Positions 7,955-15,257 of a DNA stretch of 64,000 nucleotides are shown here, in pieces. The position numbers and the translations under genes are program-made. The first letter of the stretch is position 1; each line of letters begins with the position of its first letter. The notes under the pieces were generated by a model. It worked only from the letters and a program-made list of their open reading frames with translations, ran no database searches and was not told where the DNA came from. The DNA is taken from contig JAKLJP010000013.1 in assembly GCA_023151115.1 (NCBI GenBank), positions 62,001 to 126,000 on the forward strand, read 5' to 3'. Origin of the DNA: Anaerolineae bacterium (GTDB lineage: Bacteria > Chloroflexota > Anaerolineae > 4572-78 > J111).

Positions 7955-8812
7955 ATGATTACCCAACAACCCTTTGGCCGAACCGGCCACATGAGCACGC
8001 GGATTATCTTTGGTGGAGCGGCCCTGTGGGTCGCTACCCAGGACGAGGCTGACCGGGTGCTGGATTTAATCCTGGAATATGGGATCAACCATATTGATAC
8101 CGCCCCCAGCTACGGCGACTCGGAGCTGCGGATTGGGCCGTGGATGGACCAGCATCGAAAGCAGTTTTTCCTGGCCACCAAAACATTGGAGCGCGGCTAT
8201 CAAGGCGCGCGCGATGAGATTCGGCGCTCGCTGGAGCGGCTGCACACCGACCAGATTGACCTGCTGCAACTGCATTACCTGGTCAAGCCGGAGGAGTGGG
8301 AGGTGGCTATGGGGCCGGGCGGCGCGCTCGAAGCGGCCATCGAGGCCCGCGAGCAGGGCTTGATCCGCTTTATCGGCGTCACCGGACACGATGTGCCAAT
8401 AGCCCGCATGCACCTGCGCAGCCTGGAACGCTTCGACTTCGACTCGGTGCTGCTGCCCTACAGTTACACGCTGATGCAAAATCCTGAGTATGCCGCCGAT
8501 TTTGAAGCCCTTATGTCCGTTTGCCAGCAGCGAAATGTAGCCGTTCAAACCATTAAAGGGGTTACTCGCCGGCCCTGGGGCGACCAGCCCAAAACCCATC
8601 AAACCTGGTATCAACCACTGACCGACCAAACCGCCATTGATCATGCTGTCCATTGGATTTTAAGCCGCCCCGGTATCTTTCTGAACACCGCCGGGGATAT
8701 GACGGTTCTGCCCAAGGTTTTAGACGCCGCCAGCCGCTTCCAGGCCGCGCCTACGGAGGCAGTGATGCAGGCAGACCTGGCAAACCAGGAAATGGCCCCA
8801 CTGTTTGTTTAA
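7955..8812 (+). CDS. Aldo/keto reductase family oxidoreductase
   Basis: This 285-residue TIM-barrel protein has the aldo/keto reductase catalytic tetrad: Asp48 and Tyr53 in [10 protein letters not shown], Lys76 in FLATKT and His107 in LLQLHYL. Such enzymes reduce carbonyls with NADPH; the substrate is unknown here. The ATG at 7955 has GAAAGGA at 7941-7947 and is preferred over an in-frame GTG at 7925. It follows the toxin gene by 30 bp and is probably transcribed in the same direction from its own or a read-through promoter. Confidence 0.9.
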   Translation: MITQQPFGRTGHMSTRIIFGGAALWVATQDEADRVLDLILEYGINHIDTAPSYGDSELRIGPWMDQHRKQFFLATKTLERGYQGARDEIRRSLERLHTDQIDLLQLHYLVKPEEWEVAMGPGGALEAAIEAREQGLIRFIGVTGHDVPIARMHLRSLERFDFDSVLLPYSYTLMQNPEYAADFEALMSVCQQRNVAVQTIKGVTRRPWGDQPKTHQTWYQPLTDQTAIDHAVHWILSRPGIFLNTAGDMTVLPKVLDAASRFQAAPTEAVMQADLANQEMAPLFV

Positions 8813-8820
8813 GCCAGCTT

Positions 8821-8873
8821 GGAAGGTTGGAAGATGGAAGAATGGCTTACTTTCCAGCCTTCCAACCCTCCAA
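8821..8873. repeat. Palindromic repeat, family B copy 2
   Basis: GGAAGGTTGGAAGATGGAAG (8821-8840) faces an inverted arm, TTTCCAGCCTTCCAACCCTC, starting at 8851. It lies between the aldo/keto reductase stop and the probable start of the MalT-like regulator. Confidence 0.7.
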
Positions 8874-8910
8874 CACTTTCTTTCAAGACTGTAATTCTTG
8901 CGAGTTTTCA

Positions 8911-11667
8911 ATGGTTGAACCAGCCCTGCCGCTGGAGTTAAGCTATCCCCCCCTCCTGGCGACCAAGCTGTACCCGCCCCGGCGGCGAGCCAATTGGGTT
9001 TCGCGGCCCCGACTGGTGGCCCGGCTCAATCAGGATTTTGCCCAGCGCAAACTGACCCTCATCACCGCCCCCACCGGCTTTGGCAAAACCACCCTGGTGA
9101 GCGAGTGGCTCACTGAAAAGGATGAAGGCGGAAGGCAGAAGGATGAAACAGGGGAAGTTACCACCTTTCATCCTTCATCCTTCTTCCCTCATCCTTTCAA
9201 AACTGCCTGGCTCTCGCTGGACAAAGAGGATAACGACCCGGCCCGTTTTTTGAGCTATTTGGCCGCTGCTTTGCAAACGGTCTATCCTGCCCTGGGCCAA
9301 GTCAATTTTGCCGCTCCGTCTCTTCCCCTGGAAACCGCGCTGACCACCCTGGTCAATGAAATTGCCGCCCTGCCGGAAACTGTCGCCCTGGTGCTGGACG
9401 ATTATCACCTGATCGAGACAGAGATAATCCATCGAGGTCTTGCCTTTCTGCTTAATCACATGCCGGCCCAGCTTCACCTGGTTATCCTCAGCCGCACTAC
9501 CCCCCCCTTGCCGCTGGGCCATCTGCGGGCCAGGGGACAACTGTTGGAACTTCAGGCGGCCGACCTGCGTTTTACCTCCGCCGAAGCCGCCGAATTTCTC
9601 AACCACGTCATGGGCTTAAGCCTGGCCGCCGCCGATATCGAAACCCTTGAAGCCCGCACCGAAGGCTGGATTGCCGGGCTGCAATTGGCCGCCCTCTCCC
9701 TACAGGGCATGGCCCCGCCAGATATTTCCGGTTTTCTGGCCAGCTTTAGCGGCAGCCATCGCTACATTGCCGACTATTTGGTAGAAGAAGTGTTGCAACG
9801 CCAACCCGAAGCTATTCAAGACTTTTTGCTGCAAACCTCTATCCTCGACCGCCTGTGCGGGCCGTTGTGTGACGCGGTGTTGGGAAAGGGTGAAGGCGGA
9901 AGGACTGCCGAGCGTAAGCCCGGCGAGGATGAAAATTTCCGCCTTCATCCTTCATCCTTCATCCTTGAGCAGTTAGAGCAAGCCAACCTCTTCATCACGC
10001 CCCTTGACGACGAGCGCCGCTGGTATCGCTACCACCACCTTTTTGGTGATTTGCTGCGGAATTTGCTGCAAAAGAAGGTCGGCCAGGCGGGGGTAGCGGC
10101 GCTGCATCGCCGGGCGGCGGAATGGTTTGAAGGACACGGCCTGCCCGCCGAGGCCGTCAGCCACGCCCTGGCTGCCGCCGATGCTCCACGCGCGGCTCGC
10201 CTGGTGGAGCAGCACGCCCGCAGCCTGTTGAGCCGGAGCGAGATGACCACCTTGCTCAGTTGGCTGCAGGCTCTGCCCGCCGAACTGATTCGCTCGCAGG
10301 CCCAACTATCCCTCTTTCAAGCCTGGGCTTCGGCGTTGACCGGCCAATTAGATGTGGTCGAGACGTACCTGCAAGGCGCCGAGGGTCATCCCGGCGAAAC
10401 CGCCGCCATTCGGGGCAGCGTGGCCTATTTCCGGCGGGATATGCCCCAGGCCATTGGCCTGTATCGCCAGGCATTTGACCTGCTGCCCGCCGACAACTCC
10501 TTTTTGCGGGGAGCGGTCGCGCTTAGCCTGGGCGTGGCCTACAGTTGGACCGGCCAGGTAGCCCAGGCCGGCGAAGCACTGACCCAGGCCCGGACCATCA
10601 GCCAGGCCAGCGGCAATTGGCATGTGGCCCTGACGGCCACGTGGAATCTGGCTCAACTCGAAATAGAGCAGGGCCATCTGCGCCAGGCCGCCGACTTATG
10701 CCGGCAGGCGCTTGAATTACCGGCCTCGACCCTGCCCGCTGCCGGGGGAGCTTACGTTTGTTTGGGCAGCCTGCTGTATGAACAGAATGAACTTGAGTCG
10801 GCTGTGACTCAGGTCGAGAAGGGTATAGAGTTGGGCGAGCAAGGCGCTGACCTGGCGATTGTAGCCCTGGGTTACTTAACCCTGGCCCGGATCAGGCTGG
10901 CCCAGGCCGACCCTTCCGGCGCGCTTGAAGCGGCTCAACAGGCTGAACAGTTGGCCCGGCGCTACAACAGCCGCTATTGGACGGCTCAGGCGACCGCCTA
11001 TCAAGCCAGAGTGTGGCTGGCCGAGGGTCAGCTAGAGGCAGCGTTGCGTTGGGCGCAGAGTTCCGCCCTGTCGCCCCAAAACCTGGTCAGTTATCTGGCC
11101 GAGATTGAGTATCTGACCCTGGCCCGGCTGCTGTTGGCGCAAAAAAAAGGGGCTGAAGCAGTAGAGCTGCTGGAACGTATCCGCCAGGCGGCTGAAGTCG
11201 GTGAACGGACCGGGCGGGTCATTGAAACTTTAATTTTGCTGTCGCTGGCTTATCGGGCTTCCGCTGACCCAGAGCAAGCGGTGACTTCCCTGGAACAAGC
11301 TATGGCTCTGGCCGAACCTGAAGGCTACACTCGCATCTTTCTGGATGAAGGACCATCCCTCCTGGAACTCCTCGAAAGGATGAAGGATGAAGGCGGAAGG
11401 CTGAAAGGCTATATTGAACAGTTGCTAAGGGCAGCCAAGAAGTATATAGAAAAAGCGATTCATCCTTCTTTGATTGAGCCTTTAAGCGAGCGCGAATTGG
11501 AACTGCTGCGCCTTATTGCCGGAGGAGCATCTAACCAGGACATCGCTAACGGCCTGGTAGTCACGGTGGGGACGGTCAAGTGGCATCTCAACAACATCTA
11601 CGGCAAACTCGGCGTGCGCAGCCGGACCCAGGCCGTAGCCAGGGCCAGGGAGTTGGGGCTGCTATAG
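8911..11667 (+). CDS. MalT-like LuxR-family ATPase regulator
   Basis: This is a large STAND-class transcription activator of about 918 residues. Order: Walker [10 protein letters not shown] (53-61), a Walker-B-like VALVLDDYH, a winged-helix and TPR-like superhelical region (roughly 400-780, alanine and glutamine rich), and a C-terminal LuxR helix-turn-helix ([15 protein letters not shown] ... [15 protein letters not shown]). In MalT, ATP and an inducer drive oligomerisation and DNA binding. The frame is open to 8653, but that part translates the upstream gene and a repeat; ATG 8911 gives the usual start of the family. No ribosome site is evident. Three in-frame family C repeat segments interrupt it, at 9115-9199, 9884-9965 and 11374-11409. 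Confidence 0.9.
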   Translation: MVEPALPLELSYPPLLATKLYPPRRRANWVSRPRLVARLNQDFAQRKLTLITAPTGFGKTTLVSEWLTEKDEGGRQKDETGEVTTFHPSSFFPHPFKTAWLSLDKEDNDPARFLSYLAAALQTVYPALGQVNFAAPSLPLETALTTLVNEIAALPETVALVLDDYHLIETEIIHRGLAFLLNHMPAQLHLVILSRTTPPLPLGHLRARGQLLELQAADLRFTSAEAAEFLNHVMGLSLAAADIETLEARTEGWIAGLQLAALSLQGMAPPDISGFLASFSGSHRYIADYLVEEVLQRQPEAIQDFLLQTSILDRLCGPLCDAVLGKGEGGRTAERKPGEDENFRLHPSSFILEQLEQANLFITPLDDERRWYRYHHLFGDLLRNLLQKKVGQAGVAALHRRAAEWFEGHGLPAEAVSHALAAADAPRAARLVEQHARSLLSRSEMTTLLSWLQALPAELIRSQAQLSLFQAWASALTGQLDVVETYLQGAEGHPGETAAIRGSVAYFRRDMPQAIGLYRQAFDLLPADNSFLRGAVALSLGVAYSWTGQVAQAGEALTQARTISQASGNWHVALTATWNLAQLEIEQGHLRQAADLCRQALELPASTLPAAGGAYVCLGSLLYEQNELESAVTQVEKGIELGEQGADLAIVALGYLTLARIRLAQADPSGALEAAQQAEQLARRYNSRYWTAQATAYQARVWLAEGQLEAALRWAQSSALSPQNLVSYLAEIEYLTLARLLLAQKKGAEAVELLERIRQAAEVGERTGRVIETLILLSLAYRASADPEQAVTSLEQAMALAEPEGYTRIFLDEGPSLLELLERMKDEGGRLKGYIEQLLRAAKKYIEKAIHPSLIEPLSERELELLRLIAGGASNQDIANGLVVTVGTVKWHLNNIYGKLGVRSRTQAVARARELGLL
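9115..9199. repeat. Family C palindrome inside the regulator ORF, copy 1
   Basis: The arms GAAAAGGATGAAGGCGGAAG and TTTCATCCTTCATCC...CTTTC form an inverted repeat. It is read in frame as [10 protein letters not shown]...[11 protein letters not shown], about 28 residues between the Walker A segment and the conserved [12 protein letters not shown] strand. Relatives of this family usually have only a few residues here, so the segment looks like an insertion. Confidence 0.8.
9884..9965. repeat. Family C palindrome inside the regulator ORF, copy 2
   Basis: GGTGAAGGCGGAAGG on the left faces TTTCCGCCTTCATCCTTCAT on the right. It is read as GEGGR...[10 protein letters not shown] in the same phase as copy 1. 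Its centre carries an unrelated GC-rich piece (ACTGCCGAGCGTAAGC). It sits between the [16 protein letters not shown] segment and the [11 protein letters not shown] segment typical of MalT-like proteins. Confidence 0.75.
11374..11409. repeat. Family C half-element inside the regulator ORF, copy 3
   Basis: The left-arm sequence AAGGATGAAGGCGGAAGGCT is present and read as [11 protein letters not shown], in the same phase as the other copies. The right arm is reduced to ATTCATCCTTCTTTG near 11459. It lies in the linker before the LuxR domain and looks like a decayed copy. Confidence 0.6.
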
Positions 11668-11694
11668 TCTCAAAAAATAAATTCCCGTAAAAAG

Positions 11695-11754
11695 CTGGAA
11701 GGCTGGAGGATTGGAAGGTTGCACATTACTTTAAGCAATCTTCCAACCTTCCAG
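11695..11754. repeat. Palindromic repeat, family B copy 3
   Basis: CTGGAAGGCTGGAGGATTGG faces GCAATCTTCCAACCTTCCAG across about 13 bases. It fills the space between the convergent regulator and MBL-rhodanese genes and could act as a shared transcript-end hairpin. Confidence 0.7.
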
Positions 11755-11774
11755 ACTTTACCGATCACAAGTAT

Positions 11775-13190
11775 TTAACGTTCCACCGGCAGCCCCGCTG
11801 CGTCCCAGGCTTTGATGCCGCCCAGCAGATTGATCACTCGAGGCACACCCCCCGCCTGTAGGATACTGGCCGCAATGGCTGAACGCGCCCCGGAGCGGCA
11901 CTGGACGACAACCGGCTGATCGGTGGGGATTTCGACCAGCCGTTCCGGCAGGTAGCCCAACATGATATGTTTTGCGCCGGGGATGTGGCCGGTCTGCCAT
12001 TCATCGGTCTGACGCACGTCCACAACGGTGACTTGCCCGGCGGCTACCTGCCCGGCGATTTGGTCCGGGGTTGCCACTTCGTAATGCTGGAGCGGGTCGC
12101 CGGCCTTGCGCCAGGTATCCAATACCGACAGGTCAAAATAGCCGCCGCTGTTGTCCAGGCCAATGTAGCGCAGGTCGCGCACCATTTGAGGTATAGCTGA
12201 TGGGGCGGCGATGAGGTAGAAAGGCTGGTCATAACTGAGCAGCCAGCCGGCCCAGTTGGTGAATGAATTATCGTAGGGAATGTTAAGGGTCCCAGGCAGG
12301 TGGCCGGTGGCAAAAGCGGCGACGGGGCGCGTGTCCACGACGAGCGCCGCCTCGGCCAGCAGGGCGTCCAGCCGGTTGAAGGGCAGATGCTCCGGCTGGG
12401 GCAGACCGGCCAGCACGGGCGGGCCGATTTTGTTGAGGCGTTTCATCTGGGCAAAGTATTTGGGCGGTTCCGGCTGGCCTTCGAGCAGTGCCCTGACAAA
12501 CGTAGCCTCATCGGTATGGGATAGGGCCACGTTGAACATCTTTTCGTAACCAACGGTGCTGGATGGGACTGCGCCCAACGCCTTGCCGCAGGCGCTGCCG
12601 GCTCCATGCGCGGGCCAGAGCTGCAAATAATCGGGCAGAGTTTTGAAACGCTGTAGCGATCTGAACATCTGGCGCGCACCCACCTCGGCGGCGCCGGCTG
12701 CCCCCACTGCCTTTTCCAGCAAATCCGGGCGGCCCACATCGCCCACAAACACAAAATCGCCGCTGAAGATGCCCATAGGCTGGTTGGCCCCGGCGGTATC
12801 GGTGATGAGAAAAGAGAGATGCTCCGGGGTGTGGCCGGGGGTGTGGCATACCTCAAAGCGAATGTTGCCGACGTTGAAGGCGTCGCCGTCTTTGAGCAAG
12901 GTGTGGGGGTAGTTGTGAACATACTCATACTTCCAATTGGCGTCGCCTTCGTCCGACAGGTACAGCCGCACCTTCGCCCGTTCGGCCAGTTCCCGCGCCC
13001 CGGAGACAAAATCGGCGTGGATGTGGGTTTCGGTGGCGGCGGCCAGCCACAAGCCCTCGGCTTTGACCGCTGCCAGATAAGGTTCGATGTCGCGGCCAGG
13101 GTCAATCACAATCGCTTCGCCGGTGACCTGGCAGCCTACCAGGTATGAGGCGTGAGCCAGCTTTGAGTCATAGAAATAGTGCAGCAGCAT
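11775..13190 (-). CDS. MBL-fold hydrolase fused to two rhodanese domains
   Basis: This 471-residue protein is of the persulfide dioxygenase / Blh type. A metallo-beta-lactamase domain (1 to about 235) carries THIHADFVSG (His56, His58, Asp60), HTPGHTPEH and SGDFVFVGDVGRPDL. A first rhodanese domain (about 255-360) lacks the active cysteine (YLIAAPSA) and is probably structural. A second rhodanese domain (about 375-471) has Cys431 in VVQCRSGARS. Relatives oxidise glutathione or low-molecular-weight persulfides to sulfite, and the active rhodanese moves sulfane sulfur. The start has an AAGGAGG site. The next gene upstream ends 22 bp away, so co-transcription with the molybdopterin cluster is possible. 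Confidence 0.9.
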   Translation of the reverse strand: MLLHYFYDSKLAHASYLVGCQVTGEAIVIDPGRDIEPYLAAVKAEGLWLAAATETHIHADFVSGARELAERAKVRLYLSDEGDANWKYEYVHNYPHTLLKDGDAFNVGNIRFEVCHTPGHTPEHLSFLITDTAGANQPMGIFSGDFVFVGDVGRPDLLEKAVGAAGAAEVGARQMFRSLQRFKTLPDYLQLWPAHGAGSACGKALGAVPSSTVGYEKMFNVALSHTDEATFVRALLEGQPEPPKYFAQMKRLNKIGPPVLAGLPQPEHLPFNRLDALLAEAALVVDTRPVAAFATGHLPGTLNIPYDNSFTNWAGWLLSYDQPFYLIAAPSAIPQMVRDLRYIGLDNSGGYFDLSVLDTWRKAGDPLQHYEVATPDQIAGQVAAGQVTVVDVRQTDEWQTGHIPGAKHIMLGYLPERLVEIPTDQPVVVQCRSGARSAIAASILQAGGVPRVINLLGGIKAWDAAGLPVER

Positions 13191-13211
13191 AGTTTCCTCC
13201 TTGTCTTCAAC

Positions 13212-15257
13212 CTACTCATCCGTTTCGGCGGCTTGGCGCAGCGCCAGGAAAAGCTCCTTCAAGGGCTGGCTGACCGCGCTTTCGGGTTCGGCCAGCAGTA
13301 ATGCCTGATACACATCCAAAAAGTTAAGTCGAGAACGGTGGAAGAAGTGCAAAAAGTGTCGTAAAAAGCCCAAACAGTCCAGAATAGCAATCTCCGTTCC
13401 GGCTGTCTGTTCATAGACGCTCTGGGCATAGTTTTTTACGCTGTCCTCAATTATATCGGTTGTAATAAAGATATAATTGTGAATACGGTTATCAGCCAGG
13501 GCAATTTTCTGTAAGGCCCGGTCTATATCATCAATTGTTACCCGGCGGGTTTTCATTTCATAGGCAGTGACAATGCGCTCGTCATTTTCCAGGCAAATTT
13601 CAACATCACCCATTGCGCCGGTTTGCTCATCAGCGGCATTGTGGCTTTTGAGCGGCAAGGCTCGCTCTCCGATCTTATATCCCACCGACTGGTAAGCGGC
13701 AGCGACGACCAAAACCGGCAACCGGCTGGCGTTTTTGGATTTCAAATGCTGCTCAATCAGGGTGACGATATCCTCGGAGGACAGGGGCGTGACATCCTCG
13801 GTACGTTGGAGCGCCGCCAGGAGGGTAGACATCCTGGCTTCTCGCTCCTGGCGCATGACCAGCAGCACCCGTATAATTTCGGTCAGCAAATCCTCAGCCG
13901 ATACCCGGCCTGAATGGACATCATCAAGCAACTGCAAGGTGTCTTTATAGAATTGGCGCGGACGGCCCACAATCTCCAGGTCTGGGGTGAGGGGGCGATC
14001 AATATTGCGAAAGGCCGGAGTCAAAAAGGCGGTGGTCGGGTTCAGCGGCAGACGATGGCTGTTGATGAATGGGGTGAGATAGCGTTCATCATAGGTGCGG
14101 CCGGAAAAGGCGTCCTCGCTGCCAATTTCGGTGTAGGGTTTACGCGGGTCAATATTCGGGCGGTCGAGTTTAGCCAGCATACAGGCCATGAGCAGGCGGA
14201 CACAAGCCCGGTTTCTAAGCTGCCGGCAGACATAATCAATCCGCTCAAGGATGGCTTTTTCCTTGACCGCAGGATTGGATAAATCGGCGGAGGCGCGGCG
14301 GAACAGTTGAGCGAGTATTTCAGAGGGATTTTGCATAGTGTGAGACTCCGTAAGCCAAAAGCTGCGTAAGAGGCGGTTAGGGTTGTAATTAATCCACAAA
14401 ACCTCAACCCGTTTATCTTTGGTGCTGTGGTTGGTGCGTTCTTCGCTGATGAATTTTGTCCAGCGAGGGGGTGGATAAAGTTCATGCATCAAATCGCAGT
14501 CGTAATTTGAAATCGCGGCCATTCCCTGCACAGAGTTCAATACTTCGGCTAACTCACGATGTTCGTCATCTGTCATTTCGTAGCTATAAGCCTTGTTATC
14601 GCCTCGTGTGGCATGAACATAAGGCGGATCACAGTAGAAGAGTGTGGCGGGCGAGTCGTAAAGCTGGATCACCTCAATAGCGGGCCTGTTCTCAATTTGC
14701 ACCCGCAGCAGCCGCTCGGCAATCTCCGGCAAATCTCGAACAGCGCCCAGCCAGCGTGAGACAGCGCCACCCATGCCGGCCCGGCTGGTATTTTTACAGT
14801 TGGCCCAGCGTCCCAGGCTGGCAGTTTGAGCCAACCCTGTCCGTACCTGGCGGGCGCGCACATAAAAACGCCTGGCTCGTTCCAGCGGGGGCAGAGCGGG
14901 GTCAATTTCGCAGGCTTTAGCAAATTCCTCCCGTGAAAAGGGGGTCAAGCCAATCGTCCGGATCAGGCGGTCAGGGTCATTCCGCAAAACCCGGAAAAAG
15001 TTAGCTACTTCAGCATCGAGATCATTGTAGGTTTCAACAGGCGATGGTTCTCGATTGAGCAGCACCGCCGCAGAGCCACTGAACGGCTCACAATAATGGT
15101 GACAGGCGGGCAGCAGGGGTAACAACCATTCCAGGTGGGAATATTTGCCGCCGTACCAGCCAAAAGCGATCTTTCGTTTGGTGTTAAGTTTTACAATCGG
15201 TGATGGTGCAGCCCGCTTTTTGAGAGCAGGAAACATTTCGTTGTTTGGTTTCGACAT
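13212..15257 (-). CDS. D12-class adenine methylase fused to SacI-like endonuclease
   Basis: A single 681-residue chain combines two activities of a restriction-modification system. The N-terminal part (about 28-300) is a D12-class N6-adenine methyltransferase: FGWYGGKYSHLEWL (32-45), CEPFSGSAA (56-64) and catalytic DPPY (210-213). The C-terminal part (about 308-681) resembles the SacI restriction endonuclease family, with KPYTEIGSEDAFSGRTYDER near 372-391 and LNPTTAFLTPA. A PD-(D/E)xK-like core is seen at Asp551, Glu567 and Lys569 (YEMKTRR). An internal ATG at 14336 (Met308) has GGAG nine bases upstream and could yield the nuclease alone. The start overlaps the stop of the molybdopterin gene by one base (TAATG). 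The family call for the nuclease is from memory. Confidence 0.8.
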   Translation of the reverse strand: MSKPNNEMFPALKKRAAPSPIVKLNTKRKIAFGWYGGKYSHLEWLLPLLPACHHYCEPFSGSAAVLLNREPSPVETYNDLDAEVANFFRVLRNDPDRLIRTIGLTPFSREEFAKACEIDPALPPLERARRFYVRARQVRTGLAQTASLGRWANCKNTSRAGMGGAVSRWLGAVRDLPEIAERLLRVQIENRPAIEVIQLYDSPATLFYCDPPYVHATRGDNKAYSYEMTDDEHRELAEVLNSVQGMAAISNYDCDLMHELYPPPRWTKFISEERTNHSTKDKRVEVLWINYNPNRLLRSFWLTESHTMQNPSEILAQLFRRASADLSNPAVKEKAILERIDYVCRQLRNRACVRLLMACMLAKLDRPNIDPRKPYTEIGSEDAFSGRTYDERYLTPFINSHRLPLNPTTAFLTPAFRNIDRPLTPDLEIVGRPRQFYKDTLQLLDDVHSGRVSAEDLLTEIIRVLLVMRQEREARMSTLLAALQRTEDVTPLSSEDIVTLIEQHLKSKNASRLPVLVVAAAYQSVGYKIGERALPLKSHNAADEQTGAMGDVEICLENDERIVTAYEMKTRRVTIDDIDRALQKIALADNRIHNYIFITTDIIEDSVKNYAQSVYEQTAGTEIAILDCLGFLRHFLHFFHRSRLNFLDVYQALLLAEPESAVSQPLKELFLALRQAAETDE

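Noticed and set aside
8653..8910. N-terminal extension of the MalT-like regulator
   Set aside because: It overlaps the aldo/keto reductase and a family B repeat; the conserved start is at 8911.
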